Shown in pieces: positions 1 to 7,601 of a stretch of 31,903 bases of DNA; position 1 is the stretch's first letter, and each line of letters begins with the position of its first letter. The translations under genes and the position numbers were made by a program. Below the pieces are notes generated by a model. It saw nothing but the letters and a program-made list of their open reading frames with translations, was not told the origin of the DNA and did no database searches. Source of the stretch: JBBCJT01 sp037190665 (GTDB taxonomy: Bacteria > Pseudomonadota > Alphaproteobacteria > Acetobacterales > Acetobacteraceae); NCBI GenBank assembly GCA_037190665.1, contig JBBCJT010000223.1, positions 1 through 31,903 of the forward strand, read 5' to 3'.

Positions 1-4
1 TGGG

Positions 5-34
5 AAGGCCCCGCGCGGAAGCCGGGGCCTTCTT
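5..34 (+). terminator. Hairpin terminator at the left edge
   Basis: A perfect 9-bp stem, AAGGCCCCG (5-13) with CGGGGCCTT (23-31), has a 9-nt loop and is followed by CTTC on the plus strand. It lies just past the stop of the minus-strand hutC gene. It could therefore end both hutC and a convergent plus-strand gene lying left of the window. The T-run is weak, so intrinsic termination is likely but not certain. Confidence 0.6.
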
Positions 35-49
35 CGTGTCCGGGCCTGC

Positions 50-784
50 TCATGCCGCGCCCCGCGCGGGCAGGTTCATGCGCATGCGCTGCGCGAGTTC
101 GAAGCGGATGCCCGGCTGCGTCAGCAGGGAGAACGTCGTCGTCAGCCCGTCGCGGAAGGTGCGGCGGCGGATCAGCAGGCAGGGCTCGCCCGGCGCGACG
201 GCGAGCATGCGCGCGGTGGCGCGGTTGGCGGCGATCGCGGTGATCGCCTGCTCCAGCTCGTGCACGTCAGCCGCGCGGCGCAGGTAGTCGGACGTGGTGC
301 CGCGCGCGTAGTCCTGATCCAGATAGGCGGGCGCGTGATCGGGGCGCACGAACCGCTCCTCGATCTGGATCGGCGTGCCGTCGCCGCGATGCAGGATGAC
401 GCTGTGGAAGATCGGCGCGCCCGGCTGCACGTTCATCGGCACGGCCGTCTCGGCGGTGGCGGGGATGCGCTCCAGCGTCAGCACCGTGCAGCTCCATGCC
501 ATGCCGCGCGCGGCGATCTCGTCGGCGATGGAGTCGATCGTCATCAGCCCGAAGCGCGGCTTGCCTTCCGCGACGAAGGTGCCGACGCCGGGCACCTTGC
601 GCAGCCTGCCCTCGTCGGCGAGTTCCTTGAACGCGCGGTTGATGGTGATGCGGCTGACGCCCAGCATCGGCCCCAGCTCGTTCTCGCTGGGGATGCGCGC
701 GTTCGGTCCCCACTCGCCGGCGTCGATGCGCGTGCGCACGTAGTCCTTCACCGCCTCGTACAGCGGCTTGGCGGCATCCAGCAT
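50..784 (-). CDS. hutC: Histidine utilization repressor HutC (GntR/HutC family)
   Basis: This is a one-component transcriptional repressor of histidine catabolism; the family is known to release DNA on binding urocanate. The N-terminal GntR winged helix is visible (PLYEAVKDYVRTRI, then the helix-turn-helix around RIPSENELGPMLGVSRITINRAF). A UTRA effector-binding domain follows, ending in FELAQRMRM. The reading frame is open from an ATG at 823. I place the start at the ATG at 784 because GGAGGT (794-789) sits 4 bases before it and because family members begin just ahead of the PLY motif. That gives 244 aa. The gene is divergent from hutF, which supports the family call and suggests autoregulation. 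The other hut genes (hutH, hutU, hutI, hutG) are not in the window. Confidence 0.9.
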   Translation of the reverse strand: MLDAAKPLYEAVKDYVRTRIDAGEWGPNARIPSENELGPMLGVSRITINRAFKELADEGRLRKVPGVGTFVAEGKPRFGLMTIDSIADEIAARGMAWSCTVLTLERIPATAETAVPMNVQPGAPIFHSVILHRGDGTPIQIEERFVRPDHAPAYLDQDYARGTTSDYLRRAADVHELEQAITAIAANRATARMLAVAPGEPCLLIRRRTFRDGLTTTFSLLTQPGIRFELAQRMRMNLPARGAA

Positions 785-810
785 CTGGACCTCCGGGAGC
801 ATCGCGGCTA

Positions 811-838
811 AAGGTACATCCATGACCTGTCATGTCAA
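811..838 (-). promoter_or_regulatory. hutC promoter with overlapping dyad operator
   Basis: On the minus strand a consensus -35 TTGACA (838-833) is followed after 16 bp by TACCTT (816-811). This puts the predicted transcript start near 804, 20 nt ahead of the preferred hutC start at 784. An imperfect dyad, GAC-N-TG-N-CA-N-GTC (836-824 on minus), overlaps the -35 and spacer. That is where an autorepressing HutC would bind. The sequence elements are seen directly; assigning them to HutC is inference. Confidence 0.5.
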
Positions 839-910
839 GTCCGGTGCGCCCCGCCCGCGGCGTCGCGTCTCCCTCGACCGCCTGGCCCCGACTGCGGCAC
901 AAACTTCGCC

Positions 911-2257
911 ATGACCACGCTGTTCGCGCGTTCCGCGCTGCTGCCCGCCGGCTGGGCGAAGAATGTCCGCATTGAGATCGATGCCGCCGGGTGGATCGCT
1001 TCCGTCACGCCGGGCGCGGCGGGCGCCGGGGCGGCGCTGCCGGTCGTGTTGCCGGGCATGCCGAACCTGCACTCGCACGCCTTCCAGCGCGCGATGGCGG
1101 GGCTCGCGGAACGCCGCTCGCCGGCCGGACGGGACGATTTCTGGACGTGGCGGGAGACGATGTACGGCTTCGTCGGCCGCTTCGCGCCGGAGGATGCGGA
1201 GGCGGTGGCGGCGCAGCTCTATGCGGAACTGCTGCGCTGGGGCTTCACCGCGGTCTGCGAGTTCCACTACCTGCACCACCAGCCGGACGGCACGCCCTAT
1301 GCCAACCCGGCGGAGATGGCGCTGCGCCACGTCGCGGCCGCGGAGCGCGCCGGCATCGGGCTGACCATGCTGCCGAGCCTGTACCGCTACGGCGGCATCT
1401 TCGGCCGCGCGCCGCATGCCGGGCAGCGCCGCTTCCTCAACGACACCGAAGCGCTGCTCGCGATCCGCGACCGCCTGCCGCCGCCCGGCCCGCAATTCGC
1501 GCGCGGCCTCGCGCCGCACAGCCTGCGCGCGGTCACGCCCGCGATGCTGGCGCAGATCGCGAGCGATCCCGGCCCGATCCACATCCATGCCGCCGAGCAG
1601 GTGAAGGAAGTGGCCGAATGCGTCGCCGAAACGGGTGCGCGGCCGGTGCGCTGGCTGCTCGACAACGCGCCGGTCGATGCGCGCTGGTGCCTGATCCACT
1701 GCACGCATCTGGACGAGGGGGAGGTCGCGGGCCTCGCCGCCTCCGGCGCGGTCGCCGGGCTGTGCCCCTCCACCGAGGCCTCGCTGGGCGACGGCACCTT
1801 CCCGCTGCTCGCCTATCGCGCGGCGGGCGGGCGGATCGGGCTGGGCACCGACTCCCATGTCGGCGTGTCGGTGCGCGACGAACTGCGCCAGCTCGAAACC
1901 AGCCAGCGCCTGCGCGACCTCGCCCGCGCGCTGGCGGGCGATGCGGAAAGCCCGCATCCGGCGCGCGCGCTGTTCGACGCGGCGCTGGCCGGCGGGGCGC
2001 AGGCTTCGGGGCGGAAGATCGGCGCACTCGCGCCCGGCCACCGGGCGGACCTGCTAGTGCTCGATCCCGATCACCCCGTGCTGGTCGGGCGGGCGGAGGA
2101 TGCGTTGCTCGATTCCTGGGTGTTCAGCGGCCAGGACAATCCGATCCGCGACGTGATGTGCGGCGGCCGCTGGGTGGTGCGCGACGGGCGGCACATGCGC
2201 GAGGAGGCGATCCGTCAGGCCTACCGCACCGCGGTGGCGCGCCTCTCCGCCGCCTGA
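911..2257 (+). CDS. hutF: Formimidoylglutamate deiminase HutF
   Basis: This cytoplasmic amidohydrolase-superfamily enzyme converts N-formimino-L-glutamate to N-formyl-L-glutamate plus ammonia, in the HutF branch of histidine degradation. It is 448 aa, normal for the family. Metal and active-site motifs are in order: LHSHAFQR (His 54/56), HIHAAEQ (about 224-229), HCTHLD (about 263-267) and GTDSHVG (Asp about 314). The C-terminus holds the composite beta domain (GHRADLLVLD). There is no clear Shine-Dalgarno before ATG 911; the start is the first ATG and gives the expected N-terminus. It is transcribed divergently from hutC. The product would need HutG deformylase, which is presumably encoded elsewhere. 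Confidence 0.93.
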   Translation: MTTLFARSALLPAGWAKNVRIEIDAAGWIASVTPGAAGAGAALPVVLPGMPNLHSHAFQRAMAGLAERRSPAGRDDFWTWRETMYGFVGRFAPEDAEAVAAQLYAELLRWGFTAVCEFHYLHHQPDGTPYANPAEMALRHVAAAERAGIGLTMLPSLYRYGGIFGRAPHAGQRRFLNDTEALLAIRDRLPPPGPQFARGLAPHSLRAVTPAMLAQIASDPGPIHIHAAEQVKEVAECVAETGARPVRWLLDNAPVDARWCLIHCTHLDEGEVAGLAASGAVAGLCPSTEASLGDGTFPLLAYRAAGGRIGLGTDSHVGVSVRDELRQLETSQRLRDLARALAGDAESPHPARALFDAALAGGAQASGRKIGALAPGHRADLLVLDPDHPVLVGRAEDALLDSWVFSGQDNPIRDVMCGGRWVVRDGRHMREEAIRQAYRTAVARLSAA

Positions 2258-2280
2258 TCCCGCGAAGGGGAGGCGGCTTT
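2249..2280 (+). terminator. Putative hutF terminator
   Basis: GCCGCCT (2249-2255) pairs with AGGCGGC (2271-2277), with a further CCC/GGG pairing inside the loop. The stem overlaps the hutF stop codon and is followed by TTTCCTC. The modest T-run makes this a plausible but weak intrinsic terminator. Confidence 0.5.
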
Positions 2281-2674
2281 CCTCACGGAGAACGAAACGC
2301 GGCCTTATGTATAGTTATCAGAACGATACCTTGGCCGCTTCTCCTTCGCCCCTCACGTGATTCTACCGACGATTGAAGCCCCCGCCGCCGACGCTGTAAC
2401 CATGAGCGTGGCCGGCACCGAACGCCTTGCGGGGACAATTTTCGACCTCCGCAACTAATGGTCACGATGCAGATCAATGACCTCACCCATCGGCCAGCGT
2501 TACTGTCCCGGACAGCCCGCGCCCTGTCTCATTTCGCCGCAACCATGACGTGTGGGAACAAAAAGGAGACGATCATTCCGTTTGTGCACCCACCTGCGCG
2601 CACGTCCGGCGAATGGTTGCGCGCGTGATGCGCTATTTGCGGCAGACCCATGACGCGACTGCGCGCGGGCCTGT
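2281..2674. other. Intergenic region upstream of cydDC
   Basis: No convincing gene is visible in this 394-bp gap, which is more AT-rich than its surroundings. It contains a 40-bp inverted repeat (GCGGCC 2299-2304 with GGCCGC 2333-2338) enclosing an AT-rich loop, and an FNR-like dyad at 2460-2482 that is listed separately. A well-formed AGGAG (2564-2568) precedes only a GTG-started 14-codon frame at 2584, which I do not call. Confidence 0.5.
2460..2482. promoter_or_regulatory. FNR/ANR-like dyad upstream of cydDC
   Basis: Positions 2464-2477 read ACGAT-GCAG-ATCAA. This matches 8 of the 10 defined bases of the FNR/ANR consensus TTGAT-N4-ATCAA, with the right half perfect. Outer arms GGTCA (2460-2464) and TGACC (2478-2482) extend the symmetry. 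Oxygen-responsive control of cyd genes is common in proteobacteria, so the position makes sense. A single imperfect match can arise by chance. Confidence 0.35.
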
Positions 2675-4348
2675 ATGGGTCGCCGCATGACGCCAGGGGA
2701 TGACGCCACCGCGCTGGTCAAGCAGGAAGTCGCGCGCGCGCGCCGCAAGGCGGGACCCGCGCTGGCCTTCGGTCTGGCGGGCATCCTGCTCGGCGTCGTG
2801 CAGGCCGGTGCGGTCGCCTGGGCGCTCGCCGCCGCCATCGCCGGCACGTGGTCGCTTGCGGCGATCGCTGTCTTCATGGTCGCCGCACTGCTGCGCGCCG
2901 GCTGCGGGATGGGTGTGGAACTGAAGGGATTCGCCGCGGGCGCCGCCGCGCGCCGGCGGCTGCGGACCGAGGGGCTGGCCCGCGCGCTCGGCGCGCCGGC
3001 GTCCGGCGCGTCGGCGGGCGAGCTTGCGGCCACGTTGACCGACGGGGTGGAAGCGTTCGACGGGCTGCACGCGCGCTGGGCCGCCGCCGCGACGCTCGCC
3101 GCGATCGGGCCGGTGCTGATCGGCTGCATCGTGCTGATCGCCGATCCGGTCGCGGGACTGGTGCTGCTGGCGGCGGGACTGTTCGTGCCCTTCGGCATGG
3201 CGCTCGCCGGCATCGGCGCGGGGACCGCGGCGAAGCGGCAGTTCCTCGCGATGACGCGGCTGCAGGCGCGCTTCCTCGACCGGGTGCGCGGCCTGTCCAC
3301 CATCGTGCTCGCCGGCCGCGCGGAGGCGGAGGCCGCGGCGCTGCAAGACGCGGCTGCGGAACTCGGCCGCCGCACGCTGCGGGTGCTGCGCATCGCCTTC
3401 CTGTCCTCGGCCACGCTCGATCTCGCCGCCGTCGTCGCGCTCACCGTGCTCGCCATCCGCTATGGCGGGGCGCTCGTGGCGGGCAGTCTCGCCGACCCCT
3501 TCGCGGCGATCTTCGTGCTGCTGCTGGTGCCGGAATTCTTCGCCCCGCTGCGGGCTTTCTCCGCCGCCTACCAGGACCGGCTGCACGCCGCCGGCGCCGC
3601 GCCGGGGCTGGCCGGGCTGCCGCCGGCCCCCGCGCCGGCACCGGACCAGCCGGTGCGCGCGGTGGCCGCGCGCGGCGTGACCGTGACGTTCGAGGACGTG
3701 CGCGTGGTCTACGACCCGGCGCGCGGCCCGGCGCTGGACGGGCTGAGCTTCCGCGTGACCCCGGGCCAGACGCTGGTGCTCGCCGGCCCGTCCGGGGCGG
3801 GCAAGTCCACCGTGTTCGCCGTGCTGCTCGGCTTCGCCACGCCCGAATCCGGCCGCGTGGCCATCAACGGCGTGCCGCTGGAAACGCTGGTGCCGGCGGC
3901 GCGGCGGCGGCTGATCGGCTGGGTCGGGCAGCGGCCGCACCTGTTCGCCGCCTCGATCCGCGACAACATCCGCTTCGCCCGGCCCGAGGCCTCCGATCCC
4001 GAGATCGAGGCGGCCGCCGCTGCCGCCCATGTCTCCGTCTTCGCGGCCGCCCTGCCGCAGGGGCTCGACACGATGGTGGGCGAGGGCGGGTTCGGCCTGT
4101 CGGGCGGCGAGGCGCAGCGCGTGGCCGTGGCGCGCGCCTTCCTGCGCGACGCGCCGCTGCTGCTGCTCGACGAGCCGACCGCGCATCTGGACCCGGCCAC
4201 GGAGGCCGATCTTCTCGACAGCCTGCGCCGCCTCGCGCTCGGCCGCACCGTGATCGTGGCGAGCCACGCCACCGCCGCGCATGCCTGGGCGGGCGCGCGG
4301 CTCGACCTGCGCGCCGGCCGCGCCGTCGCCGCGGCGAGTGCGGCGTGA
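2675..4348 (+). CDS. cydD: CydD, subunit of the heterodimeric thiol ABC exporter
   Basis: CydD is one half of the CydDC inner-membrane ABC exporter, which moves cysteine/glutathione to the periplasm and is required for assembly of cytochrome bd oxidase. The 557-aa protein has an N-terminal transmembrane domain (hydrophobic segments from about residue 27 to 290) and a C-terminal nucleotide-binding domain. That domain has Walker A GPSGAGKST (about 371), signature LSGGEAQRVAVARA (about 474) and Walker B LLLLDEPTAHLD (about 495). Two in-frame ATGs are possible (2675 and 2687), neither with a strong ribosome site; I keep the first. cydC follows but is separated by repeat elements instead of overlapping. 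cydAB is not in the window. Confidence 0.85.
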   Translation: MGRRMTPGDDATALVKQEVARARRKAGPALAFGLAGILLGVVQAGAVAWALAAAIAGTWSLAAIAVFMVAALLRAGCGMGVELKGFAAGAAARRRLRTEGLARALGAPASGASAGELAATLTDGVEAFDGLHARWAAAATLAAIGPVLIGCIVLIADPVAGLVLLAAGLFVPFGMALAGIGAGTAAKRQFLAMTRLQARFLDRVRGLSTIVLAGRAEAEAAALQDAAAELGRRTLRVLRIAFLSSATLDLAAVVALTVLAIRYGGALVAGSLADPFAAIFVLLLVPEFFAPLRAFSAAYQDRLHAAGAAPGLAGLPPAPAPAPDQPVRAVAARGVTVTFEDVRVVYDPARGPALDGLSFRVTPGQTLVLAGPSGAGKSTVFAVLLGFATPESGRVAINGVPLETLVPAARRRLIGWVGQRPHLFAASIRDNIRFARPEASDPEIEAAAAAAHVSVFAAALPQGLDTMVGEGGFGLSGGEAQRVAVARAFLRDAPLLLLDEPTAHLDPATEADLLDSLRRLALGRTVIVASHATAAHAWAGARLDLRAGRAVAAASAA

Positions 4349-4387
4349 TGCCTACGGTTTCGGTTTCCGGACTGTCCGCCGGGATGC

Positions 4388-4728
4388 CTCCTCTCTCCCG
4401 CATGCGGGGGTTTTGCGGACGGGCTGGCGCAACGAGCGTCACGCAGCGTGAGGGGGTTTGCGTGGATGCGAGACCTCACTGTGGCGCTGGTGGACGCACC
4501 CTCACCCCAGCCCTCTCCCGCACGCGGGAGAGGGAGATCTTCCGTTTTCGGACGTCTTGCGGACGGGCTGAGGTAAGGCGCGTCACGCAGGGTCCCCTCT
4601 CCCGCCTGGCGGAAGAGGGACAGGGTGAGGGGGGCTGCGCGGAGGCGAAACTTCGCCGCGGCGGGTGCACCCTCATCCCGGTCTTCTCCCGCAGGGGGAA
4701 CGGGCGGGGCTGTTTCGCAAGGCTGCCA
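4388..4728 (+). repeat. Composite hairpin repeat, tandem copies between cydD and cydC
   Basis: The gap between cydD and cydC is filled by about two degenerate units, roughly 145 bp apart, of the window's dispersed element. The block TTGCGGACGGGCTG followed by GCGTCACGCAG occurs twice (4414-4446 and 4557-4590). A perfect 11-bp hairpin CCCTCTCCCGC/GCGGGAGAGGG lies at 4511-4534. A near-perfect one is at 4595-4618, and decayed ones are near 4391-4410 and 4683-4705. The inner spacer carries GGTGAGGGG, then GGAGGCGAAAC, then GCACCCTCA, as in the copies at 12.1 kb and 19.2 kb. Confidence 0.8.
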
Positions 4729-4742
4729 ACGAGGCCGCTCGC

Positions 4743-6365
4743 ATGAACGCGCTGTCCCCGATCCTCGCGCTCGCCCGTCCGCGCGCCCCACTGCTGCTGG
4801 CCGGCATCTTCGTCTCCATCGCGGCGCTGATCGCGGGCATCGCGCTGATGGGTCTCGCCGGCGGGATGGTCGCGGCCGGGACCACCGGCGGGGCGATCGC
4901 GCTGATCTGGCTGCGTGGCGTCGGCGCCGGGCGCGTCGTGCTGCGCTACCTGGAACGGCTGGTGACTCACGCGGCGACCTTCCGCGTGCTGGCCGACATC
5001 CGCGTCTGGTTCTTCCGCCGGCTCGCCGCCTCCGGCGCGGGCGGGCTCGGCTACCGCCGCGCCGGCGACGTGCTGGGGCGGCTGGTGGCGGATGTCGAGG
5101 CGCTGGACGGGCTGTACCTGCGCGTCGCCGTGCCGCTCGTCGGCGCGCTGGTGCTGCTGCCGGTGCTGACCTTCGCGATCGGCCACTACGCCGCCGGCCT
5201 CGCCGCCGTGCTGGTCGCGCTCTACGCGGCCGCCGCCTTCGTGCTGCCGTGGTACGCGGCGCGCGACGGACGCGCGGCCGGGGTCGCGGCGGCAGAGGCA
5301 TCGGGGCGGCTGCGCACCGCGGTGGTCGATGTCACGCTCGCGCGCACCGAGATCGCCGCTGTGGGCGGCGAGGGGCGCGCCATCGCCCAGGTGCAGGCCG
5401 AGGAAGCCGCGCTGCTCGCCGTGCAGCGGCAACTCGCATGGCGCGGCGCGATGTGGGGCGCGGCCGCCTTCCTGTGCGGGCAGGTGGCGCTGGTGGTGAT
5501 CCTGGTCTCCGCCTCGGCCACCCCGCTCGCCGCGCTGATCGCCGCTTTCCTCGCGGTCGCGGCGTTCGAGGCGGTGGGCGGGCTGCCGCGCGCCGGGCTT
5601 CAGGCAGGGCAGGCCGCCGCGGCGGCGGAGCGCATCGTGGCGGCGGCGTCCGTTCCGGCGGCCGTCGCCGATCCGCCGGTGCCGGCCGCGATGCCCACGC
5701 GCGCGTCGCTGCGCTTCGAGGGCGTGCATTTCGGCTGGCGGCCGGAGCGCAAGGTGCTGGACGGGCTGACGCTGGACGTGCCCGAGGGCGCGCGCGTCGC
5801 GCTGCTCGGCCCCTCGGGCGCGGGCAAGTCCACGCTCGCGGCGCTGGCGCTGAAGCTGGCTCAGCTGCAATCGGGGCGCATCCTGCTGGGCGGTGCCGAT
5901 ATCGCGACGCTGGCGGCCGCCGAGGTGCGGTCCCGCATCGCCTATCTCGCGCAGCAGACGCATCTGTTCGACGACACGATCCGCGCCAACCTGCGTCTGT
6001 CCGCCCCCGAGGCGGAGGACGCGGCGCTGTGGCACGCGCTGGAGGTCGCGCGGCTGGCCGACGTGGTCCATGCGCTGCCGGACGGACTCGACACGTGGAT
6101 CGGCGAGGGCGGCGCGCGGCTGTCGGGCGGGCAGGGGCGGCGTCTCGCACTCGCCCGCACGCTGCTCGCGCCGGCGCGGATCTGGATCCTCGACGAGCCG
6201 GCGGCGGGGCTCGACCTGCCCACGGAACGCGAGTTCTTCGCCGCGCTGGAACCCGCCGCAGAGGGCCGCACGCTGCTGCTGATCGCGCACCGGCTGACCG
6301 GCGCGGAAACGCTGGACCGCGTCTGGCGGCTGTCCGGCGGCCACGCGGTCCCGGCGGCGGCCTGA
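4743..6365 (+). CDS. cydC: CydC, subunit of the heterodimeric thiol ABC exporter
   Basis: This is the partner of CydD in the cytochrome bd assembly exporter. The CydC signature RYLERLVTHAATFRVLADIR is clear near residue 65. The nucleotide-binding domain has Walker A GPSGAGKST (about 355), LSGGQGRRLALART (about 459) and Walker B IWILDEPAAGLD (about 479). From ATG 4743 the protein is 540 aa, the usual length. The frame is open further upstream, but that extension lies in repeat sequence and is not CydC-like. cydC may share the cydD transcript or start within the repeats; the sequence does not decide this. Confidence 0.88.
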   Translation: MNALSPILALARPRAPLLLAGIFVSIAALIAGIALMGLAGGMVAAGTTGGAIALIWLRGVGAGRVVLRYLERLVTHAATFRVLADIRVWFFRRLAASGAGGLGYRRAGDVLGRLVADVEALDGLYLRVAVPLVGALVLLPVLTFAIGHYAAGLAAVLVALYAAAAFVLPWYAARDGRAAGVAAAEASGRLRTAVVDVTLARTEIAAVGGEGRAIAQVQAEEAALLAVQRQLAWRGAMWGAAAFLCGQVALVVILVSASATPLAALIAAFLAVAAFEAVGGLPRAGLQAGQAAAAAERIVAAASVPAAVADPPVPAAMPTRASLRFEGVHFGWRPERKVLDGLTLDVPEGARVALLGPSGAGKSTLAALALKLAQLQSGRILLGGADIATLAAAEVRSRIAYLAQQTHLFDDTIRANLRLSAPEAEDAALWHALEVARLADVVHALPDGLDTWIGEGGARLSGGQGRRLALARTLLAPARIWILDEPAAGLDLPTEREFFAALEPAAEGRTLLLIAHRLTGAETLDRVWRLSGGHAVPAAA

Positions 6366-6368
6366 GCG

Positions 6369-6620
6369 CGTCCGCGAACGGGCGGCTTGATCGCCTTTCC
6401 CGTGGAGGTGGCGTGGCCACGCCCGCCGCTTGGCTGCATCCGCTCTGCAAGCGGTTCGATCGCGCCCCGTGCGCTGGCGGACCTGATCGCCTCTGCCACG
6501 CGGATGGTCTGGTCGCGTCCGTCGCGCAGGCAGCCTGATCGCGTCGGCCGTAGAGACGGTTTGATCGCCCCCGCCGCACGGACCCACTGGCCGCCTTCAT
6601 CGCACACACCGCTTGATCGC
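6369..6620. repeat. Degenerate 26-bp tandem repeat array
   Basis: About ten units lie end to end, closing on (C/T)TGATCGC or a variant at 6394, 6420, 6437, 6463, 6490, 6516, 6542, 6568, 6594 and 6620. Spacing is 26 bp except for one 17-bp and one 27-bp unit. The unit consensus is GTCCGCCGCGCGGAC followed directly by GGCTTGATCGC; its first part is self-complementary (GTCCGC/GCGGAC). Because 26 is not a multiple of three, the frame rotates from unit to unit, so this is not a protein repeat. It fills the 313-bp gap between cydC and the first lipoprotein gene. Confidence 0.8.
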
Positions 6621-6678
6621 GTTGACGTGAGGCGAAGGCGCGGGCAAGCAGCAGATGCCCCGTGATGGAGACTCCGAA

Positions 6679-7074
6679 ATGCGCCGCCATTTCCTGATCG
6701 CCCTGCCGCTCCTCGCGGCCGCGTGCGCATCCAGCCGCAACGAGCCGCCGCCGGGGTCGCGACAGGCCTTCGTGGTGTTCTTCGAGGACGGGTCCGCCAC
6801 GCTCGACGCCCAGGCCAACGCGGGGATGGACGAGGCCGCCGATCTCGCCAAGCGCTATGCGGCGGTGAAGCTCGTGGTCGCGGGCTATGCCGACCCCGAG
6901 GGCGCGAGCGAGGCGAACCGGGCGCTGTCCCGCGCCCGTGCGCAGGCCGTCGCGGACGGGCTCGTGGCGCGCGGCGTGGCGCGCGACCGGCTGTCGGTGG
7001 TCGGCCGCGGCTCCACCGGCGTCACCTACTCGCCGCTGGAAGCCCGCCGGGTCGAGGTACGCGTCGCGCACTGA
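6679..7074 (+). CDS. OmpA-like lipoprotein (copy 1)
   Basis: A small 131-aa lipoprotein made almost entirely of a peptidoglycan-binding OmpA C-terminal domain. The signal peptide MRRHFLIALPLLAAAC ends in a lipobox with the acylated Cys at residue 16. The OmpA-like motif is visible as YADPEG, then NRALSRARAQAV, then GRG, with a terminal RRVEV. The Asp and Arg that bind diaminopimelate in the family are present. I choose ATG 6679 over the upstream ATG 6655 because the signal peptide starts there and GGAG lies 9 nt upstream. It probably sits at the outer or inner membrane facing the cell wall. It is paralogous to the next gene, 83 bp downstream. Confidence 0.8.
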   Translation: MRRHFLIALPLLAAACASSRNEPPPGSRQAFVVFFEDGSATLDAQANAGMDEAADLAKRYAAVKLVVAGYADPEGASEANRALSRARAQAVADGLVARGVARDRLSVVGRGSTGVTYSPLEARRVEVRVAH

Positions 7075-7157
7075 TCCGCGCGACGACCCCGCGACAGGCT
7101 GTTGCGCGCCGCAAGCAGGAACGCAACCATACCGGAGTCCAGCGAAAGCGAATCCGC

Positions 7158-7541
7158 ATGCGCCGTGCCCTGCTCAGCCTGCCGCTGATCGCCCTGATCG
7201 CCGCCTGCACGACCACGCCCGCCAGTCAGGCTTTCCTGGTCTTCTTCGAACCATGGTCGGTCAAGCTCGACGCCCAGGGCCGCGCCGCGATCGACGGCGC
7301 GGCGGAACTGGCGCGGAAGTCACCGTCGTCCACGATCCATGTCGTCGGCTTCGCCGATCCCGAAGGCAGCACGGCCGCCAACATCGAACTGTCGCGGCTG
7401 CGCGCGCAGCTCGTCGTCGATGAGCTGGTGAAGGCCGGCGTGCCGCAGGCCCGTATCCGCCAGTCCGGCCGCGGCCCTACCGATTTCGCCCAGTCCTCGC
7501 TGGAAAGCCGCCGCGTCGAGATCACCATCAGCGGCATCTGA
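7158..7541 (+). CDS. OmpA-like lipoprotein (copy 2)
   Basis: The 127-aa paralogue of the preceding gene has the same plan. Its signal peptide MRRALLSLPLIALIAAC has the lipobox Cys at residue 17, followed directly by an OmpA-like domain. Shared blocks include QAFLVFFE, LDAQ, GFADPEGS, ELSRLRAQ, SGRGPT and LESRRVEI. The tandem arrangement indicates duplication followed by divergence. Function beyond anchoring to peptidoglycan cannot be read from the sequence. The start is the first ATG giving a signal peptide; only weak purine-rich sequence precedes it. Confidence 0.8.
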   Translation: MRRALLSLPLIALIAACTTTPASQAFLVFFEPWSVKLDAQGRAAIDGAAELARKSPSSTIHVVGFADPEGSTAANIELSRLRAQLVVDELVKAGVPQARIRQSGRGPTDFAQSSLESRRVEITISGI

Positions 7542-7569
7542 CCGCCCCGCTATCGGGACGGGCGCTTCC

Positions 7570-7596
7570 GGTCGCGGCTGCGCGACCAGAGAGGAG
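7570..7596 (+). promoter_or_regulatory. Leader hairpin and ribosome site of the methyltransferase gene
   Basis: A perfect 7-bp stem GGTCGCG (7570-7576) / CGCGACC (7581-7587) with a 4-nt loop is followed 3 nt later by a strong Shine-Dalgarno GAGGAG (7591-7596), 5 nt before the ATG at 7602. It could be the end of the lipoprotein transcript or a leader structure. There is no T-run after it. Confidence 0.4.
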
Positions 7597-7601
7597 ACTG
7601 C

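Noticed and set aside
2283..2486. 67-aa minus-strand ORF in the gap before cydD
   Set aside because: No recognisable domain or ribosome site; low-complexity Arg-rich sequence over an intergenic region with terminator and operator-like features.
2564..2628. Short leader peptide with AGGAG and a GTG-started 14-codon frame upstream of cydD
   Set aside because: The AGGAG-to-GTG distance is too long, the frame is very short, and no attenuator structure was recognised.
4476..6587. Long minus-strand ORF (703 aa) opposite cydC
   Set aside because: It is antisense to a clear CydC and is rich in Arg/Gly/His/Gln, typical of shadow frames in GC-rich DNA. It also runs through the repeat array.
6369..6620. 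CRISPR array
   Set aside because: The 26-bp units are contiguous and degenerate, with no unique spacers between identical repeats and no cas genes.
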